Of a stretch of 64,000 bases of DNA, positions 10,300 through 21,793 are shown piece after piece. The notes beneath the pieces are model-generated. The model did no database searches. It worked only from the letters and a program-made list of their open reading frames with translations, and had not been told where the DNA came from. Source of the stretch: Beroe ovata (taxonomy: Eukaryota; Ctenophora; Nuda; Beroida; Beroidae). The stretch is from the NCBI GenBank assembly GCA_946803715.1, contig CAMPET010000083.1:101901-165900 (forward strand). Reading direction: 5' to 3'. The number at the start of each line of letters is the position of its first letter. Position 1 is the first letter of the stretch. The translations under genes were made by a program, and so were the position numbers.

Positions 10300-10761
10300 T
10301 TGTCGGGCGATGCCAGACCGCTGATGCAAGCCGCGAAGCGGCTTGCGCCAGCAAACTTGTAGGATTTCACCCTACCCTTGCTGGCGGGATTTTATCCCTG
10401 TCGGGGCGGATTGAAAATCGCGCGCACCGACGGTAGGGTAAAATCCTACAACCAGCAAACTTATTCTGTCTGAGAATAAGTTTGCGCCGCGCGCGCGCGA
10501 AACGAAATTCTCGGCAGGGTCTATCATCGATCGACAATTTAGCGCGCGCGGCGCGAATTTATTCTCAGACTTGTACTTATACATCATGAGATCAATGCGC
10601 ATGCAACTCTGTAACCAGTAACGCGCCCCTTTTCCTCAGCTAAACACTTGTCGATCGATGATAGACCCTGTCGAGAATTTCGTTTTGCGCGCGGCGCAAA
10701 CTTATTCTCAGACAGGCTTATTCTTCGCGGCTTGCATCAGCGGTCTAGCATCGCCAGACAA
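10300..10761. mobile_element. Non-autonomous DNA transposon with ~36-bp terminal inverted repeats (hAT-like family)
   Basis: Left end TTGTCGGGCGATGCCAGACC, right end (reverse complement) TTGTCTGGCGATGCTAGACC, with complementarity extending through GCTGATGCAAGCCGCG, about 36 bp with a few mismatches. The same ends define the element at 21022-21152, which has an 8-bp target duplication. No clean duplication is visible here, and the interior holds repeated ATCGATGATAGACCCTGTCG and GAGAATTTCG blocks, so it is probably a nested or rearranged copy. More fragments of the block are at 10657-10690 and 10830-10850. Confidence 0.75.
10357..10451. repeat. Foldback repeat TTGTAGGATTT...AAATCCTACAA, copy 1
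   Basis: Starts TTGTAGGATTTCACCCTACC and ends with the reverse complement of TTGTAGGATTTTACCCTACC. The interior carries GGCGGGATTTTATCC and CGCGCGCACCGACGG. A second copy, in the opposite orientation, is at 53177-53278 about 43 kb away. Here it sits inside the larger 10300-10761 element. Confidence 0.8.
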
Positions 10762-11670
10762 CTAAACACGCACTGATCATGATCATTGATCTGACGCGGA
10801 CGATCTGTGCTCATGCAACGAAATTCACGACAGGGTCTATCATCGATCGACAACATGAACTGCACTGCAGCAGTGCACCAGGCCATGGCATGCCGCATGC
10901 GTCCATATGCACGTCACTGAAAGGTCGTAGAACTGCCCACGATTCAGGCCAGGTCTGCACTCTGCAGTACGAATCGTGGGAAAAATTTCAATATAGAGCG
11001 GAGAGAGCTCCGCGGCCGCAAAGGTATAAAGCTAAAGTTGTAAAGTTTGAATCATCAAATGCAATATATGCGGGTCCTTCATGATAAATCTAAATATCTA
11101 TAGTTAGTATTAAATAGCAACAAACAATATTACCGGCTTTAATTACAAAAGAATCAAAGATTCAAAGAACTCTTCCAATCCTCCATTCTGCAATATAACT
11201 GATATCAGTATCACGAGCTGATCAGTGATCACTGCACATCACCATTCACACGTTGCATGTAAGCAGTTTAACTATAAAAGTGATACGCATCCTATTAGTA
11301 TTACAAGTACCTACTTTAAGTACCTACGTCCTACTTCATACGTGTACCTTAACCTACTGTGAGTGTGACTTTTGACACCAGTAAATATGGCAAAATCTTA
11401 ATTCATATTTCTTATTGGGACAAATATCCGTGCAATCAAAGACTGCACAATGTACACTGTACAGTGCACGTCATACCCATGTTAAGGGCGATCAATGATA
11501 TATTTAAGAGTTTTTATAATAAGTATCAAATAAAACTTAATTTACAAGATCAAGATTCCGCAACAACCACATAACCCCATCAAAATATGAAGCTGTGACC
11601 TAAGAGAGACACCACACTCAACGGTAAAAAACGATCTGGCTTGGATTTTACTTTTTGACACTATGAAATC
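10762..11670. other. Gene-free stretch with element debris
   Basis: Contains further hAT-like fragments (to about 10860), a short inverted repeat CCCACGATT/AATCGTGGG (10937-10981), and AT-rich sequence. No exon could be supported. The 3' end of SUPT20H follows at 11671. Confidence 0.5.
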
Positions 11671-14600
11671 TCATCTGAATTGATTGAACATGTTTTGGTT
11701 GCCCATATTTGAGGCCTGCATGTTCGTGTTAGGCATTTGGCCGACAGGCATCTGGGATATAGTTTGGGTTATACGAAATCAGGAGTTAAATTCAAAAACA
11801 TGCACGGTGTTACAGGATAGAACACAACTACAATACACACCTGACTATATGTGATGTTGTGCATGGCGTTTTGAGGAGGTATGCTTGGTGCAGTTTGTCT
11901 GAAACAGAGATCAGATGTTAGAGATCCCCGATTTGAACGGACTCCGCGGACCAACAAATAACCGACCACATTTACCACAAATAACCGACCACATTTACCG
12001 CTGTCGGTGGGGGTTCATGTTGGGTGGGAGGGATATCTGCAACTGTACAGGGCGTTGCATCTGCACGGGACCAGCGCGCGGCTGCTGAACTGGTATGAAC
12101 TGTGGTGCTTCCACATAGCCTGGCCAGGAGGATCCACAATAATAGGATAATAGGATAATCATCGAATTTGGAATTCACAACTGTGATTCACTTAATGCAC
12201 TACAATTCCTCACTTACCCCTAGCCATTGGCTGCACATTAGCGTATTGATACCCTCTGGGATACTGTTGAGTCATCATCATGCCTGCAGAGTATTATGGG
12301 TGTGTCATTAAATCCATTATTAAATCCACGCTGTGGAATGACTTCGGGTAAAATCATCAAAAGACGGTGATCCGTGAAATCTACAACGCGCAAAATTAAC
12401 AGCGCGTGCGCGCGATTGTCATAGATTTCGTAACATCGCGGCGTACAACTATAACAATTCCATACTGTGACCGGCACAAAAAGATAGTTTACCTGTGTTT
12501 GGCAAAGGTTTGTTGATACCCTGATCAATGTGTGCCTGGGGGAAGGACGTTACATAGCATAAAAACCCAAACTCGTCCTTCTGGAAAAACTTGTAATCTG
12601 TGATTATACACTTACCGTTCCATTCGCCGGTCTAATTTGTTGAGAAACATGCATTATCTGCCCTCCCGGGGCTCTTATGAGCCCGGTTGGTTGTTGTGCA
12701 ATGATACCGGGCTGTTGCTGATTCATTTGCATCATCGGTACAGCAACTCTCTGAACCTGCGAAGAAAGAAACATGACCTACAACACCTGGATTATGCTCA
12801 CTGATTGTAACTGATCAAGTGAAAGCATGACTTGCGACACCCGGATTATGCTCTGAGGTTGAAGACGTAACTTACTTGTTGCCTTGCTCCAGGGTTTATT
12901 TGTTGTTGAGGAACGACATATCCAGTGTTATATGGTGCACCAGCATTTGCTTTGTTCTGAAAATGGGAGAGTACAGCGATGCACATGCACCGTATAGGAA
13001 CGTGCACCAAGACACATGTACGCATGGTAGAGAGACAATTGATACAACAAATTCTCGCGCGATAAACTCACTGGATCAACAGGCATGCGAGTAACTGTCG
13101 CCACGTTTTTGGGAGACGGGTTATTGGACATAGGCTGCACGACCATGTGAGGGCTATGCGCCGCCCCCGGTGTCATAGGACTGTTATTGGGCAGGACTGG
13201 GGGTGGTGGTAGAGGTGATATGGGCGGCATGACACCACCAGGTGCCATGACACCTCCAGGTGCTGGACCCATGACACCTGGTGCCATAACACCGCCCTGT
13301 GCGGGTGGCATAACGCCAGGCTTGCTGACAAATGGAGCGGGCTTGAGATGGGGCAGGCCCGGCGAGGGGAACGGGGGACCGCTTGGAGCCGCTCCAGGGC
13401 TTGGCTGAAATCAATTTGTTATCAGCACCTTTGATCACTCTCAATAAACATAGGTTTTACTTCATTTCAATTCACCTAACCTCTGTTTGTAGCGTAGCTT
13501 GGTCATGGCAAGGATGCATAGTCTGCGCCGTCAGCTGAAATGATGTAACGGTTACACCCCATATCTCTACTTACATCACTTACAACATCAGTCTTCACGA
13601 AATATGAAACTTACAGATCTGACCCTCTTTGTACAAAGATCCAGAATCTCCGATAGGTAATTGGGGGCCTGTACGTCTGATGATATCTTTAACTTTCCTA
13701 GTTTTCCGTCAACTGATGCATCTTTCGACCTTGATAACGAATGAGAAACAATAAAGAGCCATCTTTTTAAAGGAATTGCTCACACAAGTCTAAACCGAGC
13801 AGGGACTCACTTGAGGAAAGCTGGATTATCCCTTGAACTGTGTCGAGTAATAATCCCCAATTCTCTGATCAGATCACATGACACGTGTGACGTGGTGTCA
13901 CGTGACCTCGTACACGACTGAGTGATGAGTCGCCGGACGGGCCGGTTGTCTAGGAAATGCTTGCTCGAGTGGATGTCTTTCTTCACAGTGAACACCTGGG
14001 ATGAAGTTTTATCAGAAGTAAGAAGTCAATAGTCAATAGTCGGTAATTTTTGGATGAGATACCTAATGATGCTCAAGAAAATCAGGATAGATTCCTTCAA
14101 AGATCAGTTCCGGGTGGAAGCTTACTACGAAGGGTATGTTACAGTGTCTTGCTATAACTACTACCTGAGTGTTTGTATCGAGACAGAGCGGCGAGGAGTG
14201 GAGCATGAGTAGGTAGTTTTCCAGCTGATGAAGCTGGTCGAGAGAGATTTTCTCCCCTAACGTATCGTACAGTTCGAGTATCATACTCTGAGAGTAGAAG
14301 AGGGATTGAGGGGGTCGGAGGAAAGAAGTTTGATCAAGAGAGGTCGGGGTAAAAAACGAGTGGGCTCTTTACTTCGAGACAAACTTCAGGAAACTCATCA
14401 TCGGCTACGTATCATCGACAAAGTGAGAGTTTCAAACCTGTGTTGTCCTGTGGAGCACATGTCGTGTTGTTATGGGGAAATCCAGGATGTATGGTTCAGT
14501 TGAGCCAGGTCTGGGAAACCCTCTGTAATCAGTGACTGTCACCACGAGTTTGTTTTCTGTTAACATGTTAACATCACCCAAGAGTGGAACCAGTTGATCG

Positions 14601-15225
14601 GGAATCAGGCCAAGCTCTATACTCCTGCAGAGAGTTACTCAATAATTTCAGACAACAGATTGAGTGATTGAGTGATGATATTTCCGCTTAATCAATCGGG
14701 TTTCTCCGGGAAATGGTCGTGAAGTCATCATAAAAACCTCCTGAAACCAGAATACCTGATGAAATCTGATTCTTCGTAAGATATGATAGTGGTTGGGAGT
14801 TTAGTGTTGGGTGGTATGGACACAGTGAATCCAGTGTAGTACAAGTTTAGAACCAGTCCTGGATCCCAATCATCTGGTATCTTCGGCATATTTACCAACT
14901 GAGAGGGGAGAAATTTCAAGTATAGTACGAAACACGATATAGTTTCGCCCCACGTTAAGTTTGGAGTACTGGACATACTGGAAGACAAATTATCAATGAT
15001 GTAACGTGGGTGAAAATTGGACATTTCACTCACCTTCCCGACAGCATCGCAATCTTGTCCATTGTGGAATTTGTTAGCGTCCCCATCACTGAAATTGCAA
15101 GTTGAAAATATCTCTTAATAACACTTCAATAGGGGAGGTGGAGGGGGAATTATCATAGATGGGACTTCAGACGGAAACCTCTGAATCTTTTTCGTTTTCT
15201 TCCGCTTCGGACAGCTTCTATCCAT
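11671..15225 (-). CDS. SUPT20H: SPT20 homolog, SAGA coactivator subunit
   Basis: Conserved core exons are at about 15060-15010 (QDCDAVGK), 15000-14755, 14630-14480, 14284-14156, 13996-13810, 13735-13620. Visible Spt20 features: WGETISCFVLYL, LVLNLYYTGFTVSIPP, IELGLIPDQLVPLLGD, VTVTDYR, ITTRHVLHRTTQ, and LYDTLGEKISLDQLHQLENY then SPLCLDTNTQ, which match the order of the human protein (VVNLYPG.., ELPPILVDLLE, IAEIRDYR, RHILLRPT, W.QEDKLLLESQL, EPLCLDPS). The C-terminal half (13406-11671) is Pro/Gly/Gln/Met-rich, as in the family, and ends in exon 11751-11671. The ATG at 15223-15225 opens a basic exon (MDRSCPKRKKTKK) and is a likely but unproven start. The protein is a structural SAGA component acting in the nucleus. 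Confidence 0.88.
11951..12000 (-). repeat. Tandemly duplicated 5' splice site in SUPT20H
   Basis: On the minus strand, GGTAAATGTGGTCGG occurs twice in a row (donor of exon 12119-11999 plus a copy about 23 bases into the intron). The first copy is the in-phase donor; the second is a potential cryptic donor. Confidence 0.75.
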
Positions 15226-15423
15226 ACTTCACGACATGTCACATTCTTTCGTTCAAACCATACCCTGCGATATGTGTATTACATCTTTCTGTGGAACGCA
15301 AGACAAATCGGTTGGAGGTTTTTTCATTCGTTGATTAAAAGTGCTACTTCGACTCAACAGTCAACGGAGAGTTTTCATTATAATGAAATTTCAATCTAAC
15401 GTCAAGTTAAACAAAGGGAGCAG

Positions 15424-17169
15424 TCACAACTTTTGCAAATGAATTTTATCGATTTGCCCGTCCAACACCGAGAAACTAACCACGATTTCATCACCTTTTT
15501 CAACACTTACACAATCAACTACCGTAAAACAGTCAACTTTGCTAAAATAATCAGAGTCATCAAACTGCAATGTTATATCACCGAAAGTATATCCTAGCGA
15601 CAAAATTAGATCAGTAACACTACCACTCCGATCGATTTTAAGAACTTGTTTCACGGTTCTGTTTGGACCATCCAAGCTCAGGACTTCACAAGGTTTGGTA
15701 AGTGAAGCATAATCATACTCCCAGAGGTGAACTGGATCAAACATATCCTCACCGTGACAAGATTGCAAACAATTCCTCAATTTGCCACCGTATACCGAGA
15801 GATCAAACCCATCAATCGTGTTGGGGACAACGGACTTGTTGTATAATTGTGCGCTATCGACTAATGTGAGCATGAGGATCGCTTTACTGGGTATAAGGAT
15901 GCTCGAAGGATGAACTGTCTTTTCTAAGAGACGTCTTCTGTAGTAGTGAGACACAGCTGTTAAGCATTCTGGCTGGATGCAGCTATCGATGACTATGGAG
16001 TTTTTGGCAGAATCTATTGACGTGAAATCACAGTTTTGGAATTTACTGCGCAAAAAAGAATCTGGAATCAGATATTTTACTGATCTTGAACCTGTAAAAA
16101 CGAACTTGTCAACACTTCCCTTGTGTGTCATAGCATCAAGAACACTGCCCGAGTAAGCATTACGGAGTTGAGAACAATTCGTCATACCAATGTATCTGTG
16201 AAGTGACAGCTCAATCGGACAGGATTCGACACTCTGACAGACAAAGGTTTCGTCTGTCGAATGTCTAACTGCTATCTCCAAATCTCCCACCTCCACCTCA
16301 ATTGAGCAGTGATTTTGCTGTGGCCAGAGAGAGTAGAAAAGTGGCATCCAGTGATCCCTGAATCCCTGATACTGTGGATTCGCAATCGGAGCGGTGGTTA
16401 GGATATTATCTCTATCTATTTGACTTGACCACCATAGGACGATCCCATGAATTTCCCTGTCCTTATGTGCGACAGTGACTGATTTCATGACTGTCCAATC
16501 GTCTATTGAACGTTTATTGAAATCTAGACGGTGGACTTCCACGATTTCACCAAGATCTAAGTCACTGATTTTATTGATGTTCACTTCCCAGGGTGTGCAT
16601 ATTCGAGGATGAATTTTCCGATGCTCTGCACCCGCCTCATTGAGATACGAGTACGATGATAAGCTAGGAGAATGAACTGATTGGACGAATAGGGTAGCTT
16701 GTGATGGGATGAAAATGCAATCGCTGGTCGCGAGGTTGTTTAAAGCATGTCTGTATGTCTCCAGACAACCCTCCCCAACAAGTTCACTGTCATAAACCTC
16801 ACTTACAATGATGTTGAAGCAGTTCCTGTACGACTCATTCACTTTTTCCAACATAGTTGACGCTACATTCTCGAACTTTACACGACTCTCCTCCTTGAAC
16901 TTAGACTGATTTGCGGAGACGACTTGTTGCCCGATCTCCGCCATCGTTTCGTTACTCTCACACGCAACTACTGTGTCAGCTCCAGCTTCCATAGCAAACA
17001 TTGTCAATAACCCAGTTCCATAACCAATGTCCAATAATGTGACGGCGTCCCCTCTAGTATGTACCAGCAGCACAGCAGTTCTAATAGCAGATCTGTAAGC
17101 GGAGTGTCTCCTTTCATCATGGAGCATACCAGCGTGACCATTGGTTAAGATATCATCAGTTTCATCCAT
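15424..17169 (-). CDS. PRMT7: Protein arginine methyltransferase 7, intronless
   Basis: A single frame of 581 residues from ATG at 17169. The N-terminal module has MLHDERR (human YADMLHDKDRN), SAM motif I LLDIGYGTGLLTMFA, ACES as the motif-II acidic position, and the double-E loop SEVYDSELVGEG (human TELFDTELIGEG), so the catalytic residues look intact. RDHWM corresponds to the same motif in human PRMT7. The second, degenerate module follows, with LWEYDYASLTKP matching human LWEYPCRSLSEP. It is about 110 residues shorter than the human protein, mostly in the second module. PRMT7 makes monomethylarginine on RG-rich substrates. The frame stays open upstream of the ATG for about 50 residues, so a short 5' exon could exist. 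It lies 355 bp downstream of TRAPPC9 on the same strand. Confidence 0.92.
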   Translation of the reverse strand: MDETDDILTNGHAGMLHDERRHSAYRSAIRTAVLLVHTRGDAVTLLDIGYGTGLLTMFAMEAGADTVVACESNETMAEIGQQVVSANQSKFKEESRVKFENVASTMLEKVNESYRNCFNIIVSEVYDSELVGEGCLETYRHALNNLATSDCIFIPSQATLFVQSVHSPSLSSYSYLNEAGAEHRKIHPRICTPWEVNINKISDLDLGEIVEVHRLDFNKRSIDDWTVMKSVTVAHKDREIHGIVLWWSSQIDRDNILTTAPIANPQYQGFRDHWMPLFYSLWPQQNHCSIEVEVGDLEIAVRHSTDETFVCQSVESCPIELSLHRYIGMTNCSQLRNAYSGSVLDAMTHKGSVDKFVFTGSRSVKYLIPDSFLRSKFQNCDFTSIDSAKNSIVIDSCIQPECLTAVSHYYRRRLLEKTVHPSSILIPSKAILMLTLVDSAQLYNKSVVPNTIDGFDLSVYGGKLRNCLQSCHGEDMFDPVHLWEYDYASLTKPCEVLSLDGPNRTVKQVLKIDRSGSVTDLILSLGYTFGDITLQFDDSDYFSKVDCFTVVDCVSVEKGDEIVVSFSVLDGQIDKIHLQKL

Positions 17170-17523
17170 TGCTACTGATCCCTGTATAACCCACCTTGAA
17201 CATTTGCGAGAGATGATGATGGAGGCAAAGATACACTCATCACAGTGGATATTCAGAATCAAATCTATCGAGTAAACAATATAACAACTTATATTTCCGT
17301 TATCACTTAACAAATTGATCAAACAATAAATTACATTAACATACCATAAGCTTTAGAAAGTGTTCGAAAATCAATTTAATAAAAGATGATAATCTGGTAT
17401 CAGAAGTCAATTAACTGAAGAATCAACATCACTTCGTTTAATTATAGCGGAATCATCCTTCCTAAGTTTCAAGTGTCAAGTTACACGATTAAATCAAGGA
17501 CGTTTAACAACAAACAACACAAA

Positions 17524-20500
17524 TCATCCTTTACATACTTCAAAGAAGAGAGGAGGCCTCATTTTCCAGTTTTTAACGTTCTTGGGAGGCGACAATCCGT
17601 CATTGAGGTGCTGCATCAGGATTTCCTTTTCCAAGAATGGAGCTTCCGTTCCACCAATGTCGCTTGAGCTATCATAGAGGGGCAGGATGCAGTGTTGATC
17701 TTCGCTTACTTCAGGAATCAAACAAGCTCCAATCTCTACAATGAAATTGCCGCAAACCATGGGTAACATGCTTAAACTATGTGTAACCGATGCGCCAGCG
17801 TCCAAAATATCAGATGTAAAGTCTCTAGTACCGATGAATGGAATTTCAGCTAACTTCCTTGCCTGGATCGCTCCATCTTCATATGGTCTGACATAGAGTA
17901 GGACTGATTCAATCATCTGGTTTGAATCGTTGGTCATTATAGCGGTGATGGTAACAGGTGTTCCTACCACAATTTGGAAATTATTCTCATCTCTCTGTTT
18001 GAAGTTTTGAACCGTACAAGAAAGAATGACCTCCTCTTTAAAAGCACTTAATAAATCAGTAGTCTGTGGCGCTGATTCTATCACATTAACAGAACCCCTT
18101 CTCTTGCCAACAGACCAAGAGATTTTCCTACAATGAGGGTTTATTAGGTCAGAGTGCTTCACTCTACAGTGACATTTATAGATACCATCAATAATGCTAG
18201 GCTCTCTATCAATATCCACAACGGATTTCAAACCATAGCCTGGATCTAGAAACTTTGTATCCCCAGCAATGTTCAACTGCAATCGCTGTGGACAGAGTGA
18301 GCTGATATTCAGGTGCCATTGGCATTTGTTACTATCACTTGGGTGCGGAACAATTGCATAGTTCACAAGATTGAAGAGTAGGTTTATCTGTGTTGAAAAC
18401 TCTATCACTGAATTTCTGAAGAACTCCTTCTCCTCGTCGTAATACTGCAAACAAACCGAGAATTGTTCCTCCACAAACATGTTGTCGGCTTTGCTCGACT
18501 TTCTGCAACTTATCACTTGATCGTCCCCATCGCTCGTTTCCTCTGATGAGTTTTCATAGATGGTTCCCCTTCTTTTCCTGACAGATTGATTCCTCTTCAA
18601 ACACACTTCCCGCCTCTCATGCTCAATGAAAGTTGAGACATCAATCCTAAAGTCAACAACAGCATCTGGCATTATGGGCAACGGAATGTCAGAGTATTCA
18701 AATATCCTATCTCTGGAGCAGCTATTCATCACATTCAGATGCTTGATAGGAAATCGGCTGTTGTTGCTTAGTTTGCAACTCAACGACTTTACCTCTCCTT
18801 CGTACAGACTCAGAGTTGGAGGGATGACAGACTTTAAAATAAGCAGGGGCATAGGTTTGATTACTGATATCATCCTAGCAGAACTAATCGTGAAAACTGA
18901 AGGGACTCCAAAAAGTTGGAACTTGATTCCAGTAAGAGTCAATTTCCCTGGTTTCATAGGTTTTACAGCCAAGACAACTTCAGCAGTTTGCCTAGGTGGA
19001 ATAGCAATCATACTCGGGAAACATTCTGCTTCCTCGCCGGTCACAATGCACCGTACATCCAATAATTGGATTACATGAAGAAGGGGGTTTTCAAGCTTTA
19101 CAGATACTTCCCCAAACTCATCACAAACCCACGTTACAGCTTGATTTGTGTTTTTATCATTGTTTGGGTTGAATATGAATATACTACTGGTTTGTTTAGC
19201 AACTTGAGGATGAAGCGACTTTCCAAGTGGCTTTATGTCGACATGTTTGCAGATTGGAACGTTGGGAACTTCAATGACATGATCACCCATTCTGGTATTA
19301 TTCTTTGAGATAAGATTCAGGATACGAAGTTGATCATCATAATCCAGATGATGATAGAAACTCTGCAGTAAACACATTCCATATTTTACAACAATGTCGC
19401 TATTAGCTAGTTTGTCACTGGTTGAAATCAAGTCATCAAGCACCAATTTCTGGAGTTGGGGCCAGCCAAAAACACTTTTCCTCCCAGGAACAACACCATA
19501 CATTTCAATAACATTGCAGAGGAGCGACGATGAAATGGTGTAAGCTCGAGACAGCATTTTTTCATGAATGGACTCCAATGCAGCTCTCCTCAGATAGTAA
19601 CTATACTTTCTATGCATACCCATCTGCTCATAGAGTATAGCAATAGTACAGAAGAACTGGAGCTTTTCAACAGCATTCAAGTCTTCATAGCAATAGAATA
19701 TTTCGGAGTTAAGAATAGCACAAGCTTCCCTTTTATGATCAAGGTCAATTGTGAGTCTTATGAACTTAAGAGTGCATTCAAGCATTATAAGAGAAGCCTC
19801 CCTTATTTTTTCCATATGACCAATAGACCCACGGAAAAGTCTGATTAAATTCTCTGCACTCCTCATTTCAGGCTCAGATGATATGCTATTCAAAGATTCT
19901 TGAGATGATCTCAATTTGTCATTCTTTGCTAAACTTATTGACTCTGCCTCCTCAAGCTGCATTAACCTGAATATAGCACAAGCTTGACCTTCCAGGGCAA
20001 CTCCAACCCATAAACTGTCACCCAAGGATAATAAGCTCTTTATACTCTCATCATAAGCATCAATAGCTTTTTCTGGTTTCCCAATAATTAAGTAGAGATC
20101 CCCTAGATGCTTTTTATGCCGAGCTTGCACTCTCTTGCGTCCCATCTTTCCATCATCTAAACCAGACTTACTCCTTTCAAATGGACTATACAACAACTGG
20201 GGAGTATATTTTTCACCAGCCATCTCAATAGAATTACGTACTATCACTGAAAATAAAGCCTGGGTAAATTCTCCAATTAGAGCAGTCAATGCTTCACAAT
20301 GGATGGATTCAACATTCTCAGCATACTGAATCACCATTATGTCAGGGCGTATGAGGTCTGGTGGCAAAGTAACAGGTTCTTGAGAAAAAACAATGCATCT
20401 TGAGTCTATAACAGAAGTTTCCATACGACGCTTGATTTTTTCATATTGGGGCAAAATAGCAGAAATATTTGAACCACTGTCCGCATGAGAAACACAAAGT

Positions 20501-20742
20501 AAGCCAATTGGACGTCTGTAATACTGAACATCACTCCAGTCAGATAAAAGAGGTTGGGATTGAAGAACAAATCTAGCATTTAATTGGCTTTGATTAGGCA
20601 AAGGCACTTTCCCAAGCTCAGTTGGAACTTTAGTCAAGAAGTCTTCATCAATATGTCCAACTGGTATAACAACTATATGAAGTCTCGAGCTATTATCACA
20701 TTTTGTATTGAAGTCTATTCTAGAGGATTGAAGCTGATTCAT
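17524..20742 (-). CDS. TRAPPC9: TRAPPC9 / NIBP, TRAPP II complex subunit, intronless
   Basis: A single frame of 1072 residues from the first ATG at 20742 (the frame runs seven codons further upstream but has no ATG). N-terminal motifs match human TRAPPC9 in order: LHIVVIPVGHI, RRPIGLLCVSHAD, DSRCIVF, LLYSPFERS, KKHLGDLYLIIGKPEKAIDAY and LWVGVALEG (human RKHVGDLCLQAG and LWLGAALEG). The middle is helical/TPR-like; the C-terminal half has Ig-like beta segments typical of Trs120 proteins, with a charged insert around SSEETSDGDDQ. TRAPP II acts as a Rab GEF/tether at the Golgi. Vertebrate orthologues have many introns, so a 3.2-kb intronless form amid spliced genes is unusual. Confidence 0.95.
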   Translation of the reverse strand: MNQLQSSRIDFNTKCDNSSRLHIVVIPVGHIDEDFLTKVPTELGKVPLPNQSQLNARFVLQSQPLLSDWSDVQYYRRPIGLLCVSHADSGSNISAILPQYEKIKRRMETSVIDSRCIVFSQEPVTLPPDLIRPDIMVIQYAENVESIHCEALTALIGEFTQALFSVIVRNSIEMAGEKYTPQLLYSPFERSKSGLDDGKMGRKRVQARHKKHLGDLYLIIGKPEKAIDAYDESIKSLLSLGDSLWVGVALEGQACAIFRLMQLEEAESISLAKNDKLRSSQESLNSISSEPEMRSAENLIRLFRGSIGHMEKIREASLIMLECTLKFIRLTIDLDHKREACAILNSEIFYCYEDLNAVEKLQFFCTIAILYEQMGMHRKYSYYLRRAALESIHEKMLSRAYTISSSLLCNVIEMYGVVPGRKSVFGWPQLQKLVLDDLISTSDKLANSDIVVKYGMCLLQSFYHHLDYDDQLRILNLISKNNTRMGDHVIEVPNVPICKHVDIKPLGKSLHPQVAKQTSSIFIFNPNNDKNTNQAVTWVCDEFGEVSVKLENPLLHVIQLLDVRCIVTGEEAECFPSMIAIPPRQTAEVVLAVKPMKPGKLTLTGIKFQLFGVPSVFTISSARMISVIKPMPLLILKSVIPPTLSLYEGEVKSLSCKLSNNSRFPIKHLNVMNSCSRDRIFEYSDIPLPIMPDAVVDFRIDVSTFIEHERREVCLKRNQSVRKRRGTIYENSSEETSDGDDQVISCRKSSKADNMFVEEQFSVCLQYYDEEKEFFRNSVIEFSTQINLLFNLVNYAIVPHPSDSNKCQWHLNISSLCPQRLQLNIAGDTKFLDPGYGLKSVVDIDREPSIIDGIYKCHCRVKHSDLINPHCRKISWSVGKRRGSVNVIESAPQTTDLLSAFKEEVILSCTVQNFKQRDENNFQIVVGTPVTITAIMTNDSNQMIESVLLYVRPYEDGAIQARKLAEIPFIGTRDFTSDILDAGASVTHSLSMLPMVCGNFIVEIGACLIPEVSEDQHCILPLYDSSSDIGGTEAPFLEKEILMQHLNDGLSPPKNVKNWKMRPPLFFEVCKG

Positions 20743-21021
20743 CTTACATCTCCTGAGGGGCAAATTTAATTCTCAGCATTTTGTAAAAAGAAGCAGCCAC
20801 TCAATTTCAAAAAATCAAGTCCAAGAACATGATTCAATTTTAATGCAAGATTCAAACAAAGGAATGCTTTACAGGATAACTTTTCCTTGGAATGTTTTTG
20901 CCTCAAGGCTTAAGAATTTAATCACCATTATTTTCAAATTCATTATCTATATTTTCCTCACTATTTCTTTGTCAAAAAAATTAAGAAAATCACTTTTTAA
21001 AAATATGTCGTAATTAATATT
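20743..21021. other. Region upstream of TRAPPC9
   Basis: AT-rich, should contain the TRAPPC9 promoter and 5' untranslated region. No motif I would defend. It ends at the target duplication of the hAT-like element. Confidence 0.4.
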
Positions 21022-21152
21022 TTGTCGATCGATGATAGACCCTGTCGAGAATTTCGTTTCGCGCGCGCGGCGCAAACTTATTCTCAGACAAACTTATTCT
21101 CAGACAAACTTATTCTCGCGGCTTGCATCAGCGGTCTGGCACCGCCCGACAA
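21022..21152. mobile_element. hAT-like MITE, 131 bp, with 8-bp target duplication
   Basis: Ends are TTGTCGATCGATGATAGACC (left) and, reverse complemented, TTGTCGGGCGGTGCCAGACC (right). The 8-bp sequence TTAATATT flanks it directly on both sides (21014-21021 and 21153-21160). An 8-bp duplication is characteristic of hAT transposons. The interior holds a GCGC tract, then AAACTTATTCTCAGAC repeated about three times. It is non-coding and relies on a transposase elsewhere. Confidence 0.88.
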
Positions 21153-21793
21153 TTAATATTTCATAACTAGCTTGCCGCGCGGCTCAAAGTCAAAGTTAAG
21201 AGATCATAGAAATTACTCGATTCAGCATAAATAGCGTGCACGCGGCTTATTGTGGTAGCGCCGCGCAACTGCCGAATTAAGCAGCAATTGTGCGCACCGC
21301 CGCGCGCAAAAATGCCTGAGCCGCGCACAGCATGTAAAAGGGAGTTTAGAGACTAGAGACTTTGTTTCTACGGAAGTACGGAAGCAATGCAATTCAATAA
21401 AGCTTAAAAGTAGATACTAAACAGTAAACACTCACTCTCGATCTCAGTCAACAGATAAAATTGGGATAAGCATTAAGCAATATGCATACGAAATCCGCTT
21501 GTCAGCGTCCGCGTCATGATTATCGATTATGGCCCGGTGGCCCCTGTCGAGAATTTCATTGCTGGCCCCAGGCTAGGCCGCTAGGCACACGCCCGCGCCG
21601 CTTCGCGGCTCGCGTCAGCTGGACCCACTGACCTGGCATCGCCAGGCAAGAAATCCGCCAATACGGCAATGCTCGTCGTATGCTGACCTATATTTGTAGT
21701 AATGTACTTGTAGCAGTTTATATAGTGATTGGTTATACGGATCCCTGTATATTACTGATAACACAGCTAACCAATACGATTACGATTATTTTT
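21153..21793. other. Repeat-bearing intergenic region between TRAPPC9 and THOC5
   Basis: Contains scattered GCGC motifs and a degenerate hAT-like fragment at about 21540-21655 (CCCCTGTCGAGAATTTCATT ... GACCTGGCATCGCCAGGCAA). No exon recognised. Confidence 0.5.
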
